The notes under the pieces: generated by a model | Databases searched by the model: none | Told to the model about the DNA's origin: nothing | What the model saw: only the letters and a program-made list of their open reading frames with translations | Made by a program: the position numbers and the translations under genes | In this document: positions 25,182-37,976 of the stretch, piece by piece | Layout: each line of letters opens with the position of its first letter | How positions within the stretch are numbered: position 1 is the first letter of the stretch | Source: Clostridiaceae bacterium HFYG-1003 | Lineage (GTDB): Bacteria; Bacillota; Clostridia; Clostridiales; Clostridiaceae | Assembly (NCBI GenBank): GCA_024579835.1 | Contig: CP102060.1 | Location: 3,075,558 to 3,139,557, forward strand | Reading direction: 5' to 3' | DNA: 64,000 nucleotides

Positions 25182-26774
25182 ATGATTACTGTAAATAATG
25201 TCTCTTTACGTTATGGAGGGCGAAAGCTCTTTGATGATGTCAATTTAAAATTCACCCCTGGAAACTGCTATGGTGTCATTGGAGCCAACGGTGCGGGGAA
25301 ATCGACGTTTCTGAAGATTCTGTCCGGGGAGCTGGAGCCGAATACCGGTGAAGTCAGTCTGGGAAGCGGCATGCGGATGTCCGTGCTGAAGCAGGATCAT
25401 CATGAGTTCGACCAGAACCGGGTGCTGGAAACCGTAATCCGCGGCAATGAAAAATTATATGCCATCATGGTGGAGAAGGATGAAATTTACGCAAAACCTG
25501 ATTTCACCGATGAAGACGGCATGAGAGCGGCTGTCCTGGAGGGGGAGTTCGCTGATATGAACGGCTGGGAAGCGGAGGCAGAAGCTTCACTGCTGCTCCA
25601 GGGACTTGGTGTTGATACAGGCCTGCATGACAAGCTGCTCAGCGAGCTGGAGGATGATCAAAAGGTCAAAGTCCTTCTGGCCCAGGCTTTGTTCGGGAAA
25701 CCCGGCATTCTGATCCTCGATGAGCCAACCAATAACCTGGATGTCCGGGCGATTACCTGGCTGGAAAACTTTTTGGCTGAGTTCGAAGGAACGGTGATTG
25801 TCGTTTCCCATGACCGGCATTTCCTCAATATGGTCTGTACCCATATCTGTGATGTAGATTTCGGTAAAATCAAAATTTACATGGGCAACTATGATTTCTG
25901 GTATGAATCCAGCCAGCTGATTCAGCAGCTGCTGCGGGACCAGAATAAAAAGAAGGAAGAAAAAATCCGTGACCTGCAGAACTTTATTGCCCGATTTAGT
26001 GCCAATGCCAGTAAGTCAAGACAGGCAACATCCCGTAAAAAACTGCTGGATAAAATCAGCCTGAATGATATTCCCACGACCTCCCGCCGGTATCCTTTCG
26101 TTGGTTTCAAGCCTGAACGGGAACCGGGCAATGATATCCTGTTTGTTACCGACCTTTCCAAGACCATTGAAGGGGAAAAGGTTCTGGATAAACTGAATCT
26201 GACCATACTTCCGGGCGAGAAAGTTGCTTTTACCGGATCCGATGTCTCGATCACTACGCTGTTCCGGATCCTGGCTGGCGAAATGGAGCCGGATGAAGGG
26301 GATTTCCGTTTCGGCGTTACCATCACCCAAGCCTATTTCCCCAAGGACAATACGGATTATTTCAAGGATTGCGATCTTTCACTGGTTGACTGGATGCGCC
26401 AGTATTCCCAGGATCAGACCGAAACCTATATCCGGGGCTTCCTGGGCCGCATGCTGTTCTCGGGCGATGAGGCGTTGAAAGAGGCCAAGGTTCTCTCCGG
26501 CGGTGAAAAAGTCCGCTGCATGCTTTCCCGGATGATGCTATCCTCGGCAAACCTGCTGATGCTGGATCAGCCGACCAATCATCTGGACCTTGAATCCATT
26601 ACGGCAGTCAACGATGGACTGATCAACTTCAAGGGAGTCATCCTGTTCACGTCTTATGACCATCAGTTTGTGCACACCATCGCGAACCGAATCATTGAAC
26701 TGACGCCTTCCGGCATCGTGGACTTCCATGGCACCTACGATGAGTACCTGGAATCCAAGGAAATTTATAATTAA
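25182..26774 (+). CDS. ABC-F family ATPase (YkpA/YbiT type) with one degenerate ATP site
   Basis: A 530-residue soluble protein with two ABC domains and no membrane part, close to Bacillus YkpA and E. coli YbiT. ABC-F proteins act on ribosomes. NBD1 is intact in Walker A (GANGAGKST, 34-42), Walker B (LDEP, 179-182) and H-switch (His210). NBD2 keeps its signature LSGGEK (438-443), but its Walker A is GSDVSITT (352-359), its catalytic Glu is Gln463 and its switch His is Tyr492; the NBD1 signature is ELEDDQ (155-160). The Walker A loss is usual for this subfamily; the Gln and Tyr changes are unusual. The linker (about 250-290) is Lys/Arg-rich. Confidence 0.93.
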   Translation: MITVNNVSLRYGGRKLFDDVNLKFTPGNCYGVIGANGAGKSTFLKILSGELEPNTGEVSLGSGMRMSVLKQDHHEFDQNRVLETVIRGNEKLYAIMVEKDEIYAKPDFTDEDGMRAAVLEGEFADMNGWEAEAEASLLLQGLGVDTGLHDKLLSELEDDQKVKVLLAQALFGKPGILILDEPTNNLDVRAITWLENFLAEFEGTVIVVSHDRHFLNMVCTHICDVDFGKIKIYMGNYDFWYESSQLIQQLLRDQNKKKEEKIRDLQNFIARFSANASKSRQATSRKKLLDKISLNDIPTTSRRYPFVGFKPEREPGNDILFVTDLSKTIEGEKVLDKLNLTILPGEKVAFTGSDVSITTLFRILAGEMEPDEGDFRFGVTITQAYFPKDNTDYFKDCDLSLVDWMRQYSQDQTETYIRGFLGRMLFSGDEALKEAKVLSGGEKVRCMLSRMMLSSANLLMLDQPTNHLDLESITAVNDGLINFKGVILFTSYDHQFVHTIANRIIELTPSGIVDFHGTYDEYLESKEIYN

Positions 26775-26866
26775 CTTTGAATCACTCAGCTGCCGGCTAC
26801 CATCACCAGGCTGCCGTCACCCGGCGGCAATCACCCGAATGGCCGGTGTTATAAAATGTTCATCTA

Positions 26867-26908
26867 AAAAACCGCAAGAGCAGCCGATGGCTGCTCTTGT
26901 GGTTTTCT
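26867..26908. terminator. Bidirectional terminator between ABC-F and SRAP genes
   Basis: AAAACCGCAAGAGCAGCC (26868-26885) pairs with GGCTGCTCTTGTGGTTTT over 18 bp with one G-U pair and a GAT loop. T- and A-tracts on the two sides allow termination from both directions. Confidence 0.9.
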
Positions 26909-27513
26909 TAGAAGAATGATGTTTGTTCACCCGGAGCCAGCTCAATTCTGAGACCTCGACCCCAGGGGCGAAGCTGTGACTGGATGGCCTTGAAGGGACG
27001 TTCCGGATTCAGATAATCCTTGAGGGAGGATTCTTCCAGAAGGACCGGCATCCGGGGATGAATCGACTGCATTTGCTGATCGGCATCCGTTGTGAGGATC
27101 ACGAAGCGGCTTTTGGGCTGGCCTTCTTCCTGCCAGGTCCGGTACAGACCGGCCATGAAAAAGAAGGGGGCTTCAGTAGAAATGGAAAATTTCCGCTTAT
27201 TGTTCCACTCGTAGAAAGCGCTGGCCGGTACCGCGCAGCGGTGGTCGTGGACCAGGGATCGAAACATCGGTTTTTCATCAATTGATTCGACGCGGCCGTT
27301 GAAGACCAGTTTCTTCTCCAGGGGGAATCCCCAGGTCTGGAGCTGGATGCCTTCCGGCGTCAGAACCGGAGCTTCACTGCCGGGGTAATAGTCACGGCCG
27401 GGCGAACTCAGATCCAGTTCATACCGTTTGTAGCGCTTGTCGATTTCCTCAATCAGCCGGTAGAATCCGATGATGTCCTTGGGGGAGATTTCGATTCGGA
27501 ATCGGCCACACAT
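26908..27513 (-). CDS. SOS response-associated peptidase (SRAP/HMCES/YedK type)
   Basis: A 201-residue SRAP protein. YedK/HMCES form a thiazolidine crosslink through Cys2 with abasic sites in single-stranded DNA. The N-terminus MCGRFRI supplies Cys2. Other conserved stretches are FNGRVESIDEKPMFR (active-site Glu), RCAVPASAFYEW, and HPRMPVLLEE with the active-site His. The ATG follows AAAGGAG. No LexA or SOS box was recognised near it. It shares the minus strand with the Fe-alcohol dehydrogenase gene, which ends 17 bp upstream. Confidence 0.93.
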   Translation of the reverse strand: MCGRFRIEISPKDIIGFYRLIEEIDKRYKRYELDLSSPGRDYYPGSEAPVLTPEGIQLQTWGFPLEKKLVFNGRVESIDEKPMFRSLVHDHRCAVPASAFYEWNNKRKFSISTEAPFFFMAGLYRTWQEEGQPKSRFVILTTDADQQMQSIHPRMPVLLEESSLKDYLNPERPFKAIQSQLRPWGRGLRIELAPGEQTSFF

Positions 27514-27529
27514 GGCAATGTCTCCTTTG

Positions 27530-28633
27530 TTATTTTTTTACAGCCTTCTGGTACATATCGGCAATCTGGTTTCTGGACACTCGATCCGGGTGATTGGTCA
27601 GCTTTCCCTGATTGTTCAGCATATTGCGAGTGTAGACTCTGATTTCATCTTCGGTCAGGTCGAGCCGGTAGTCCACAATACGGTCAATATATGCCATTAG
27701 TTCTGCAGTTGACGCAAAGCCCAGAATGCTGAGCATGCGCGAAAGTTTCGCCTCATCACTGTAAAGCCCCAGATAGCCCTTGAAAATTGCTGCAGTCGCA
27801 AATCCATGCGGGATCTTTTTCTCATAGGTAAGCACGTAACCCAGCGCATGCGGGAGACTGGTGCCGGTCTGGGATATCACCATGCCGCCCATGGTCGAAG
27901 CCATCAGCAGCTGATCGATCTGATCCGGGCTCAGGCTCTTGCGGATGAAAGCTTCCTTCAATTCTCCGAACAAAGCCAATCCCTTTTCTGCGATGATGTC
28001 GGTCATGAGATTGGCATTGACATTCAGGTATCCTTCCACCAGGTGGCTGAATGCGTCAAAGGCATTATGCAGGATGCTGTTGAAGTCAGCGGTATAGATG
28101 TAGCGGGGATCCAGATAAGCCAGTTTCGGGAAACTTTCCTGACCAAAGTCCTTCTTAGTTCTCAGCTGATGGTCTGTCACAATGGAATAGGGTGTCACTT
28201 CACTGCCGGTTCCGGCTGTGGTTGGAACGGCAACAATCGGAATGGACCGGAGATTCTTCATGTTGAAGGCTTCGCGGGCAGAGATCCCGCGATGACGAAA
28301 CAGTACGCCGATTGCCTTGGCTGCATCAATGGGTGAACCTTTTCCCAGGCCGACAATAAAGGAAATTCCTTCCCGTTCATTTTCGTTGAATGCCTGCTGA
28401 ATCAGCTCAATCGTGGGGTTATCATCAATTCCGTCGAAAATTTTATAGCGGATGTTTTCTTTTTCCAGTGCAGTGATGACATCATCCAACGACCCGTTCA
28501 GTTTGCTGGAATTGACACCAGTGACAATGAGAGCCTTTTTACCAAGCCGTTTTAAGTAGTGACTGTGCTTGATCAGGCAGTTGGGTCCCTGGATCAATCG
28601 GGTTGGCAAATAGAACTGAAAATCATTTTCCAA
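27530..28633 (-). CDS. Iron-containing alcohol dehydrogenase family protein
   Basis: A 367-residue group III metal-dependent alcohol dehydrogenase. The NAD(P) site is GLGKGSPIDAAKAIG (about residues 94-108), with the usual GGGS altered to GKGS. Metal-binding residues are expected in HNAFDAFSHLVEGYL and in SLPHALGY and KKIPHGFA, giving the His set. The start is TTG, preceded by GAGGAGGG with a 7-nt gap. The substrate is not evident; relatives reduce aldehydes or oxidise butanol, propanediol or glycerol. It is upstream of the SRAP gene on the same strand. Confidence 0.9.
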   Translation of the reverse strand: MENDFQFYLPTRLIQGPNCLIKHSHYLKRLGKKALIVTGVNSSKLNGSLDDVITALEKENIRYKIFDGIDDNPTIELIQQAFNENEREGISFIVGLGKGSPIDAAKAIGVLFRHRGISAREAFNMKNLRSIPIVAVPTTAGTGSEVTPYSIVTDHQLRTKKDFGQESFPKLAYLDPRYIYTADFNSILHNAFDAFSHLVEGYLNVNANLMTDIIAEKGLALFGELKEAFIRKSLSPDQIDQLLMASTMGGMVISQTGTSLPHALGYVLTYEKKIPHGFATAAIFKGYLGLYSDEAKLSRMLSILGFASTAELMAYIDRIVDYRLDLTEDEIRVYTRNMLNNQGKLTNHPDRVSRNQIADMYQKAVKK

Positions 28634-29068
28634 GCAGATGCCCTCCTCATCTTATTGATATACATCAATTTTAACATAAGAAGTCTTGCAGTTCGGAGAA
28701 GACGAACGGAATCATGGAATTATTTAAAGGTTTACAACTTCGCCCTTATGGCGGTATAAAGAAGAACAGGAATAGGGAGGCAGGGAAATTTTTTTACTGA
28801 ATGGTCCGATTGGGTTTGATTTTTCAGCGGGAAACTGTCATAATCATCAAGGACGCTCATCGGTAGCGGACCTTCACTTCAGAATCTTGCCAGTATTTTT
28901 CGGATGTATTCTGGGTAGATCCGCTGTAGCGAAACCGATCAGAGTCCAAAGAAGAGACTGATTTAGCGGGCTTGCATGGAGTTTGAAAAAAACTGAAAGG
29001 TTTTTTCAAAATGTTGTTGACATGTGACAGGCCCGGCCATATAATAGTCTTTGTCAGTAAAACTGATA
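28634..29068 (+). promoter_or_regulatory. Intergenic region with consensus promoter for 5S rRNA and tRNA-Lys
   Basis: No gene is supported over 28634-29016. A hairpin (TTTGAAAAAA / TTTTTTCAAA) lies at 28982-29010. Just after it, TTGACA (29017-29022) and TATAAT (29040-29045), 17 bp apart, form a perfect consensus promoter. Confidence 0.8.
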
Positions 29069-29186
29069 TCCGGTGTTTATGACTGTAAGGGCTACACCCG
29101 TTTCCATCCCGAACACGATGGTTAAGCCTTATGGTGCTGATGATACTGCACGGGAAGCTGTGTGGAAAAGTAGGTTGACGCCGGTT
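29069..29186 (+). rRNA. rrf: 5S ribosomal RNA, free-standing copy
   Basis: A 118-nt 5S gene. It matches the copy in the first rRNA operon (37131-37248) except for one base (T at 29103, C at 37165). It is about 3 kb upstream of the nearest 16S gene and has its own promoter. The ends CCGGTG and CGCCGG form the closing helix. Confidence 0.95.
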
Positions 29187-29191
29187 AATCT

Positions 29192-29267
29192 GGTCGACTA
29201 GCTCAGCTGGCAGAGCACGCGACTCTTAATCGTGGGGTCCAGGGTTCGAACCCCTGGTCGACCACCA
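29192..29267 (+). tRNA. tRNA-Lys (CTT anticodon)
   Basis: Acceptor GGTCGAC pairs with GTCGACC; CCA is encoded. The loop CTCTTAA gives CTT. It lies 5 bp after the 5S gene and should be cotranscribed with it. Confidence 0.95.
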
Positions 29268-29271
29268 GATG

Positions 29272-29307
29272 AAAAAAAGACATTCAAGCAATTGAATGTC
29301 TTTTTTT
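29272..29307 (+). terminator. Terminator of the 5S-tRNA-Lys unit
   Basis: AAAAAAAGACATTCAA pairs with TTGAATGTCTTTTTTT around GCAA. Confidence 0.93.
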
Positions 29308-29374
29308 CATTTCTTCATCCATTACAGTAGAATAGAAGTATGTCACGTATCATCTTCAAGGAGGAAATTAAGCT

Positions 29375-29983
29375 TTGAATCAGGATAATGTGGATCCGAG
29401 GATCCTTCAGTATAATGAACGATTGAAAAATACGCTGCAAGATGAGCTTCTAAATTACAAGGAACGCTTTCCTGAGGAACGTGAGCCGGATCAGGTTCTG
29501 GAATTTATCGGAAATCAACTTAACCTGTTCGGACGGGATTCACGGGAAGGACATATTACCTGCAGTGCCTGGGTTGTCGATCCGCAGCGTTCTGCGGCGA
29601 TACTGGTAAGACATCGTCGTCTGAATAAATGGGTACAGCCCGGCGGCCATATCGAACCTTTTGAATCCCCTTTGTCAGGCGCGGTTCGTGAGGCGGCGGA
29701 AGAAACAGGAATCACGGATTTTGTGATTCTGGATGAGCGGTTGTTTGATGTCAGTGTGCACTGGTTTCCGGAAGGGAAAGACGGTCCGGCTCATTTTCAT
29801 TATGATCTGAGGTATTTATTGCAGGCTCCAGTCAAAGCAGATCTCTATGCCAACAATGAAACAGATGGAGCCGCCTGGATCCCGCTGGAACAGCTTCAGA
29901 ATTACTCCGGAGAGGAAACGGTCCTGAAAATGGCTGAAAAAACATGGCGCTGGTCACCTGCCGGGAAGCATGTTCGGGAATGA
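29375..29983 (+). CDS. Nudix hydrolase
   Basis: A 202-residue Nudix protein that should cleave a nucleoside-diphosphate-linked substrate. The Nudix box runs from residue 90 to 112: GGHIEPFESPLSGAV then REAAEETGI, matching the GX5EX7REUXEEXGU pattern. The N-terminal 50 residues are a helical extension. Translation starts at TTG 29375, 9 nt after AAGGAGG. The stop codon overlaps the ATG of the next gene (ATGA). The substrate cannot be stated. Confidence 0.92.
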   Translation: MNQDNVDPRILQYNERLKNTLQDELLNYKERFPEEREPDQVLEFIGNQLNLFGRDSREGHITCSAWVVDPQRSAAILVRHRRLNKWVQPGGHIEPFESPLSGAVREAAEETGITDFVILDERLFDVSVHWFPEGKDGPAHFHYDLRYLLQAPVKADLYANNETDGAAWIPLEQLQNYSGEETVLKMAEKTWRWSPAGKHVRE

Positions 29984-30876
29984 ATAGGACCATAAGAAAA
30001 TTTCTGCCGCATCTGGCGGCACTGGTAACCATGTTTTTCTGGGGGTTATCTTATTTATCAACCAGAATCCTGATTCAGGAGATCCCGCCGACCTTGGCGG
30101 TGTTTTATCGGTTCACACTGGCGTCGGTCCTCCTGTGGCTGCTGCTGCTCCTTCGCCGAAAAAAGATCAGGATACTCAAGGAAGACATTGTCAAGATTCT
30201 TCTGGCGGGACTGACGGGAGTCGCGTTGAACTTTACCTTGGAAAATATCGGAGTCAAATATACATCCACCGCCAATGTCGCTCTTCTGGTTGCGACGATT
30301 CCGGCGATGACCCTTCTGTTTGAGAATTATCGGCTGGCGCGGAAAACCGGCTGGAAGGAAATGGCCGGAATCCTTGTCAGTATGACAGGCATTGTTTTGA
30401 TTACGCTGGGTGACAAAAGCAGCCAGTTTACCTTTTCGCTGTATGGGGATGCCATGGTCCTGCTCTCGAGTGTGGCCTGGGCAGTGTATACTTCTCTCGT
30501 GGCCGATCTGAAAGGCGACTATGATTCGATGGAGATTACGCTGTACACGAATTTTTCAGGAGCTGTCTTCATGCTGCCGACTTTGGGGTTTACCGGGATC
30601 CGAATTCCCAAAGGTGATGCGCTTCTTCACTTGATCTATCTTGTATTGTTCTGTTCGATTCTGGCTTATGTGCTGTATATGTGGGCACTGAAGCGTCTGG
30701 GTGGCGTTCGACTGAACTCCTACATCAATCTGCAGCCGATCGTGGCGATTTTCGCCTCCATCTTTCTGCTGAAAGAAACCATGACGCCGATCCGTCTGAT
30801 CGGCTCACTGATCATCATCGCCGGTGTCTGGATCGTGAATCGGGCTCTCCGGGCCATCACCGTTCCGACGCAATAG
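29980..30876 (+). CDS. DMT superfamily (EamA) transporter
   Basis: A 298-residue membrane protein with ten predicted helices built from two EamA repeats. The first repeat starts at FFWGLSYLSTRILIQEIPP with the FYRFTLAS motif, and the second at MVLLSSVAWAVYTSLVADL. Such proteins export amino acids, metabolites or drugs; the substrate is unknown. I place the start at 29980, within ATGA shared with the Nudix stop; an in-frame ATG at 29944 lies inside the Nudix gene without a ribosome binding site. Translational coupling suggests the two genes are used together. Confidence 0.9.
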   Translation: MNRTIRKFLPHLAALVTMFFWGLSYLSTRILIQEIPPTLAVFYRFTLASVLLWLLLLLRRKKIRILKEDIVKILLAGLTGVALNFTLENIGVKYTSTANVALLVATIPAMTLLFENYRLARKTGWKEMAGILVSMTGIVLITLGDKSSQFTFSLYGDAMVLLSSVAWAVYTSLVADLKGDYDSMEITLYTNFSGAVFMLPTLGFTGIRIPKGDALLHLIYLVLFCSILAYVLYMWALKRLGGVRLNSYINLQPIVAIFASIFLLKETMTPIRLIGSLIIIAGVWIVNRALRAITVPTQ

Positions 30877-30990
30877 CCAAGGACATCATCTCGGTGGTCC
30901 TGCGCAAGGATGAGGTATTCGTGTCACCAATCTGCGCCTGCCGGCTGGAACGGTTGGAATAAGGCATTGTGTCTGAGCGGGGAAGATCAA

Positions 30991-31036
30991 AAAAATAAGG
31001 GACCGGAAACTTTGAGTTTCCGGTCCCTTATTTTTG
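30991..31036. terminator. Bidirectional terminator between DMT transporter and adenosyltransferase
   Basis: A 21-bp perfect stem: the left arm 30991-31011 starts AAAAATAAGGG, the right arm 31015-31035 ends CCCTTATTTTT, with a TTG loop. Confidence 0.93.
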
Positions 31037-31072
31037 AAGGATGGACGGCGCTGTGAAAGGTAGGGAGAGAGG

Positions 31073-31636
31073 CTATTCCCAGATAATCGTGACGACTTCT
31101 GTTCCGCCAAGCTCCTGATTGAGATATCGGGCTACCGTGAAAAGATAATCGGACAGGCGATTGATGAACTGGTAGGAATGGGGATACTGCTTTTCGCCGA
31201 TTTCATCAAGGTATCGGACGAAGCTTCGTTCGGCCCGCCTTGCGAGAGAACGGGCGACATGTATTTCGGTCGCCTCCAGAGTGCCGGAGTAAAGGATGAA
31301 CTTTGTCTGGGGCGGCATCTTAACCGTAAGTTCATCCAGTTTGCGTTCCAGAGAATCGGGGTGCTTGGCTTCGAATCGTATAATTGTAAAGTTAGAGGAT
31401 ACCTCAGTGCCGAGATTATAGAGTCCGTTCTGGATCCATTCAATGGTTTCGATAATGTCGTTCCTCTGCTCAAAGTCATCGGTCATTTTCAGCGAAGAGG
31501 TGCAGACTCCGAGATAAGCGTTGAGTTCATCCAATGTGCCATTCAGTTCTATAAGAGAAGATCCTTTGGACACCCGTTCTCCATCCAGAGTTCCTGTAGT
31601 GCCCTGATCACCGGTTTTTGTTACAATACTTTCCAT
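31073..31636 (-). CDS. Cob(I)yrinic acid a,c-diamide adenosyltransferase, PduO type
   Basis: A 187-residue ATP:corrinoid adenosyltransferase that makes adenosylcobalamin. The ATP-binding N-terminus VTKTGDQGTTGTLDGERVSK is typical, as are the R-rich helix HVARSLARRAERSFVRY and FINRLSDYLFTVARY near the C-terminus. Start is at ATG 31636, 8 nt after GGAGG; the ATG at 31651 lies within that ribosome binding site. It converges on the DMT gene. It supports a B12-dependent metabolism elsewhere in the genome. Confidence 0.93.
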   Translation of the reverse strand: MESIVTKTGDQGTTGTLDGERVSKGSSLIELNGTLDELNAYLGVCTSSLKMTDDFEQRNDIIETIEWIQNGLYNLGTEVSSNFTIIRFEAKHPDSLERKLDELTVKMPPQTKFILYSGTLEATEIHVARSLARRAERSFVRYLDEIGEKQYPHSYQFINRLSDYLFTVARYLNQELGGTEVVTIIWE

Positions 31637-32189
31637 GTATGTTTCCTCCATTGATAATCAATATCATATAATCTATTCTAAGTCACTCAGCAGTAGGACT
31701 CAAAGAACGAATCATGAACAATCATGAACAATTGGTCAATCCTGACAAGCCGGTGCGAGGTGATCACTCGCGGTGTTCCAGGGTCATCCCGCAGACTCGA
31801 TTCTATGAGAGTTCGAATCCTCCGGAAGGGACTGCACTGGAGCTGCCGCCTGCCTGGTTCTTACTGGCCGCAATTTTCGAAAAAAAACGAGGATTTTGTC
31901 GAATTTAATATTGGAATTTGGTCCACGGTGTAGTAATATAGTTCTTACCCGCTGCGATGCCGTAGTGAATGAAATAAACGGTCAACAAAAACTTTAAAAA
32001 ACTTTAAAAAAAGTCGTTGACAAGGCGATGCGCAGTTGGTAAGATATAGAAGTCGCCTAAAGCGGCAACGAAACGAAACAAAACAAACTGTTCTTTGAAA
32101 ATTAAACAGAATACAAGGTAAAACAAACCAGCAATTCATTTTGAGTAGTCAGACAAGACTAAAAAATCGACTAAAAGCTAGTTCAAACT
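31637..32189 (+). promoter_or_regulatory. Leader of rRNA operon A with two tandem promoters
   Basis: P1: TTGGAA (31911-31916), 17 bp, TAATAT (31934-31939). P2: TTGACA (32017-32022), 17 bp, TAAGAT (32040-32045). TGTTCTTTGAAAA at about 32089 is a boxA-like antitermination signal. The 31640-31900 part has no supported gene; a tRNA-like fragment was judged unconvincing. Confidence 0.75.
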
Positions 32190-33698
<1,509 letters not shown>

Positions 33699-33834
33699 AG
33701 GGAGTCACAGCCATGGCAACATGGATGAGATAAAAGGATATCCATTCACGGATATCTCCCATAAAAGGATTACTGATTTGTACATCCAAGTATTCTGTTT
33801 AATCTTGAGAGAATAACAATATTTTCTCGTTTGT

Positions 33835-33910
33835 GGGGGTATAGCTCAGTTGGGAGAGCACCTGTTTTGCACGCAGGGGGTCAAGAGTTCGAGTCTCTTT
33901 ATCTCCACCA
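33835..33910 (+). tRNA. tRNA-Ala (TGC anticodon), in the spacer of operon A
   Basis: Acceptor GGGGGTA pairs with TATCTCC (two G-U pairs); loop TTTGCAC gives TGC; CCA is encoded. An identical copy lies at 37369-37444. Confidence 0.95.
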
Positions 33911-33917
33911 CAGAAAA

Positions 33918-33994
33918 GGGTCTATAGCTCAGGTGGTTAGAGCGCGTGCCTGATAAGCACGAGGTCGGTGGTTCGAGTCCACTTAGACCCACCA
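33918..33994 (+). tRNA. tRNA-Ile (GAT anticodon), in the spacer of operon A
   Basis: Acceptor GGGTCTA pairs with TAGACCC; loop CTGATAA gives GAT; CCA is encoded. Confidence 0.95.
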
Positions 33995-34170
33995 TTTATT
34001 TTTCTCAATTGTTCTTTGAAAACTGCATATATTCTTAAAACGTAAAGCAAAATTGTAGAAAAAACAATTTCGTTGAGAAGTTAGTCATTAACTGAAAAGT
34101 TATTGACAACAATTCAAAAACGTCAAGGGGGGCGAAAGCTCCAACCTTGAGCCAAAAATTAACTTGAAAA

Positions 34171-37055
<2,885 letters not shown>

Positions 37056-37130
37056 AAACAAGTTAAAAATGATGAATTACGTTTGAAGAACTATATGCAG
37101 TCTTGAGGGAACAATAAAACCTCAAACCAA

Positions 37131-37248
37131 TCCGGTGTTTATGACTGTAAGGGCTACACCCGTTCCCATCCCGAACACGATGGTTAAGCCTTATGGTGCT
37201 GATGATACTGCACGGGAAGCTGTGTGGAAAAGTAGGTTGACGCCGGTT
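37131..37248 (+). rRNA. rrf: 5S ribosomal RNA, operon A
   Basis: A 118-nt 5S gene 75 bp after 23S, differing by one base from the free-standing copy at 29069. Confidence 0.95.
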
Positions 37249-37254
37249 TAAAAG

Positions 37255-37281
37255 TATCCTGATGTTTCATCAGGATATTTT
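37255..37281 (+). terminator. Hairpin after 5S of operon A
   Basis: TATCCTGATG (37255-37264) pairs with CATCAGGATA around TTT, followed by TTTTG. Two tRNA genes follow with no separate promoter recognised, so it may be leaky or a processing site. Confidence 0.7.
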
Positions 37282-37285
37282 GCAT

Positions 37286-37362
37286 GGATCATTAGCTCAG
37301 TTGGTTAGAGCAGCCGGCTCATAACCGGTCGGTCCGGGGTTCGAGTCCCTGATGGTCCACCA
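37286..37362 (+). tRNA. tRNA with CAT anticodon (Met, or Ile2)
   Basis: Acceptor GGATCAT pairs with ATGGTCC; loop CTCATAA gives CAT; CCA is encoded. It is not the initiator type. By eye it may be elongator Met or a lysidine-modified Ile2 tRNA. Confidence 0.9.
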
Positions 37363-37368
37363 TTATAT

Positions 37369-37444
37369 GGGGGTATAGCTCAGTTGGGAGAGCACCTGTT
37401 TTGCACGCAGGGGGTCAAGAGTTCGAGTCTCTTTATCTCCACCA
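37369..37444 (+). tRNA. tRNA-Ala (TGC anticodon), second copy
   Basis: Identical to the copy at 33835-33910, 6 bp after the CAT tRNA. A terminator-like hairpin (AAGTCATG / CATGACTT, 37449-37482) follows. Confidence 0.95.
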
Positions 37445-37448
37445 CTAA

Positions 37449-37490
37449 AAGTCATGTGAGAGCATTCACTCTTGCATGACTTCTTTGTTT
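37449..37490 (+). terminator. Terminator at the end of rRNA operon A
   Basis: AAGTCATG (37449-37456) pairs with CATGACTT (37475-37482), then TCTTTGTTT. Confidence 0.7.
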
Positions 37491-37574
37491 ATTGGCAGAA
37501 TCAGAACCTGAATCGGATCGCTGCAGTTGAATCTTCAGCGAACGCTCAGAGAATGAATGAAGTTTTCTATTTTG

Positions 37575-37622
37575 GTTGAATTGAGAAGTTATCGCTGAGT
37601 TGAATTGAGAAGTTATCGCTGA
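37575..37622. repeat. Exact 24-bp tandem duplication
   Basis: A 24-bp unit beginning GTTGAATTGAGAAG occurs twice head to tail (37575-37598 and 37599-37622). The surrounding intergenic sequence (37490-37760) has no supported gene. Confidence 0.93.
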
Positions 37623-37763
37623 AGTGTAGCAAATACTTATTATTAAAGTGCATTTTGTATTATTGGTCTGATAACAATAGTTAATGTACATTTACTAACC
37701 AGGGATTTTTTCAGGGCGATACCTATATTTAATCCCTAATATTAGATCCAATCTTAAGCTGAC

Positions 37764-37840
37764 TTGACTCTTAATAATGTTCAAAGTATAATTACAAAGG
37801 GCATTTTGCTTATTTTTCAAAATTGCCCTTTTTCTTTATC
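37764..37840 (+). promoter_or_regulatory. Promoter and leader hairpin of the chain-length/kinase operon
   Basis: TTGACT (37764-37769) and TATAAT (37787-37792) are 17 bp apart. A terminator-like hairpin follows at once: AAAGGGCATTTTG (37796-37808) pairs with CAAAATTGCCCTTT, then TTTCTTT. It could attenuate the operon or sit at the 5' end of its transcript. Confidence 0.6.
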
Positions 37841-37976
37841 CATTTAAGATAGGGCAGTCTGTCAGTGCCCAGATGGTATTGGTCAATAGATCCTGATCCA
37901 TTCCATACTCTCATAGATAGAAGACAGAAGCTGTATTCTCTTTTTTCTCACGAATCATCATTTGGAGGCACCCAAT

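Noticed and set aside
29375-29983. Upstream in-frame ATG 29944 for the DMT transporter
   Set aside because: It lies in the Nudix coding sequence without a ribosome binding site; the ATGA overlap at 29980 gives a normal start.
31740-31830. tRNA-like sequence with GAGAGTTCGAATCCTCC before rRNA operon A
   Set aside because: The T arm has two mismatches, no acceptor stem can be built and no anticodon arm is found.
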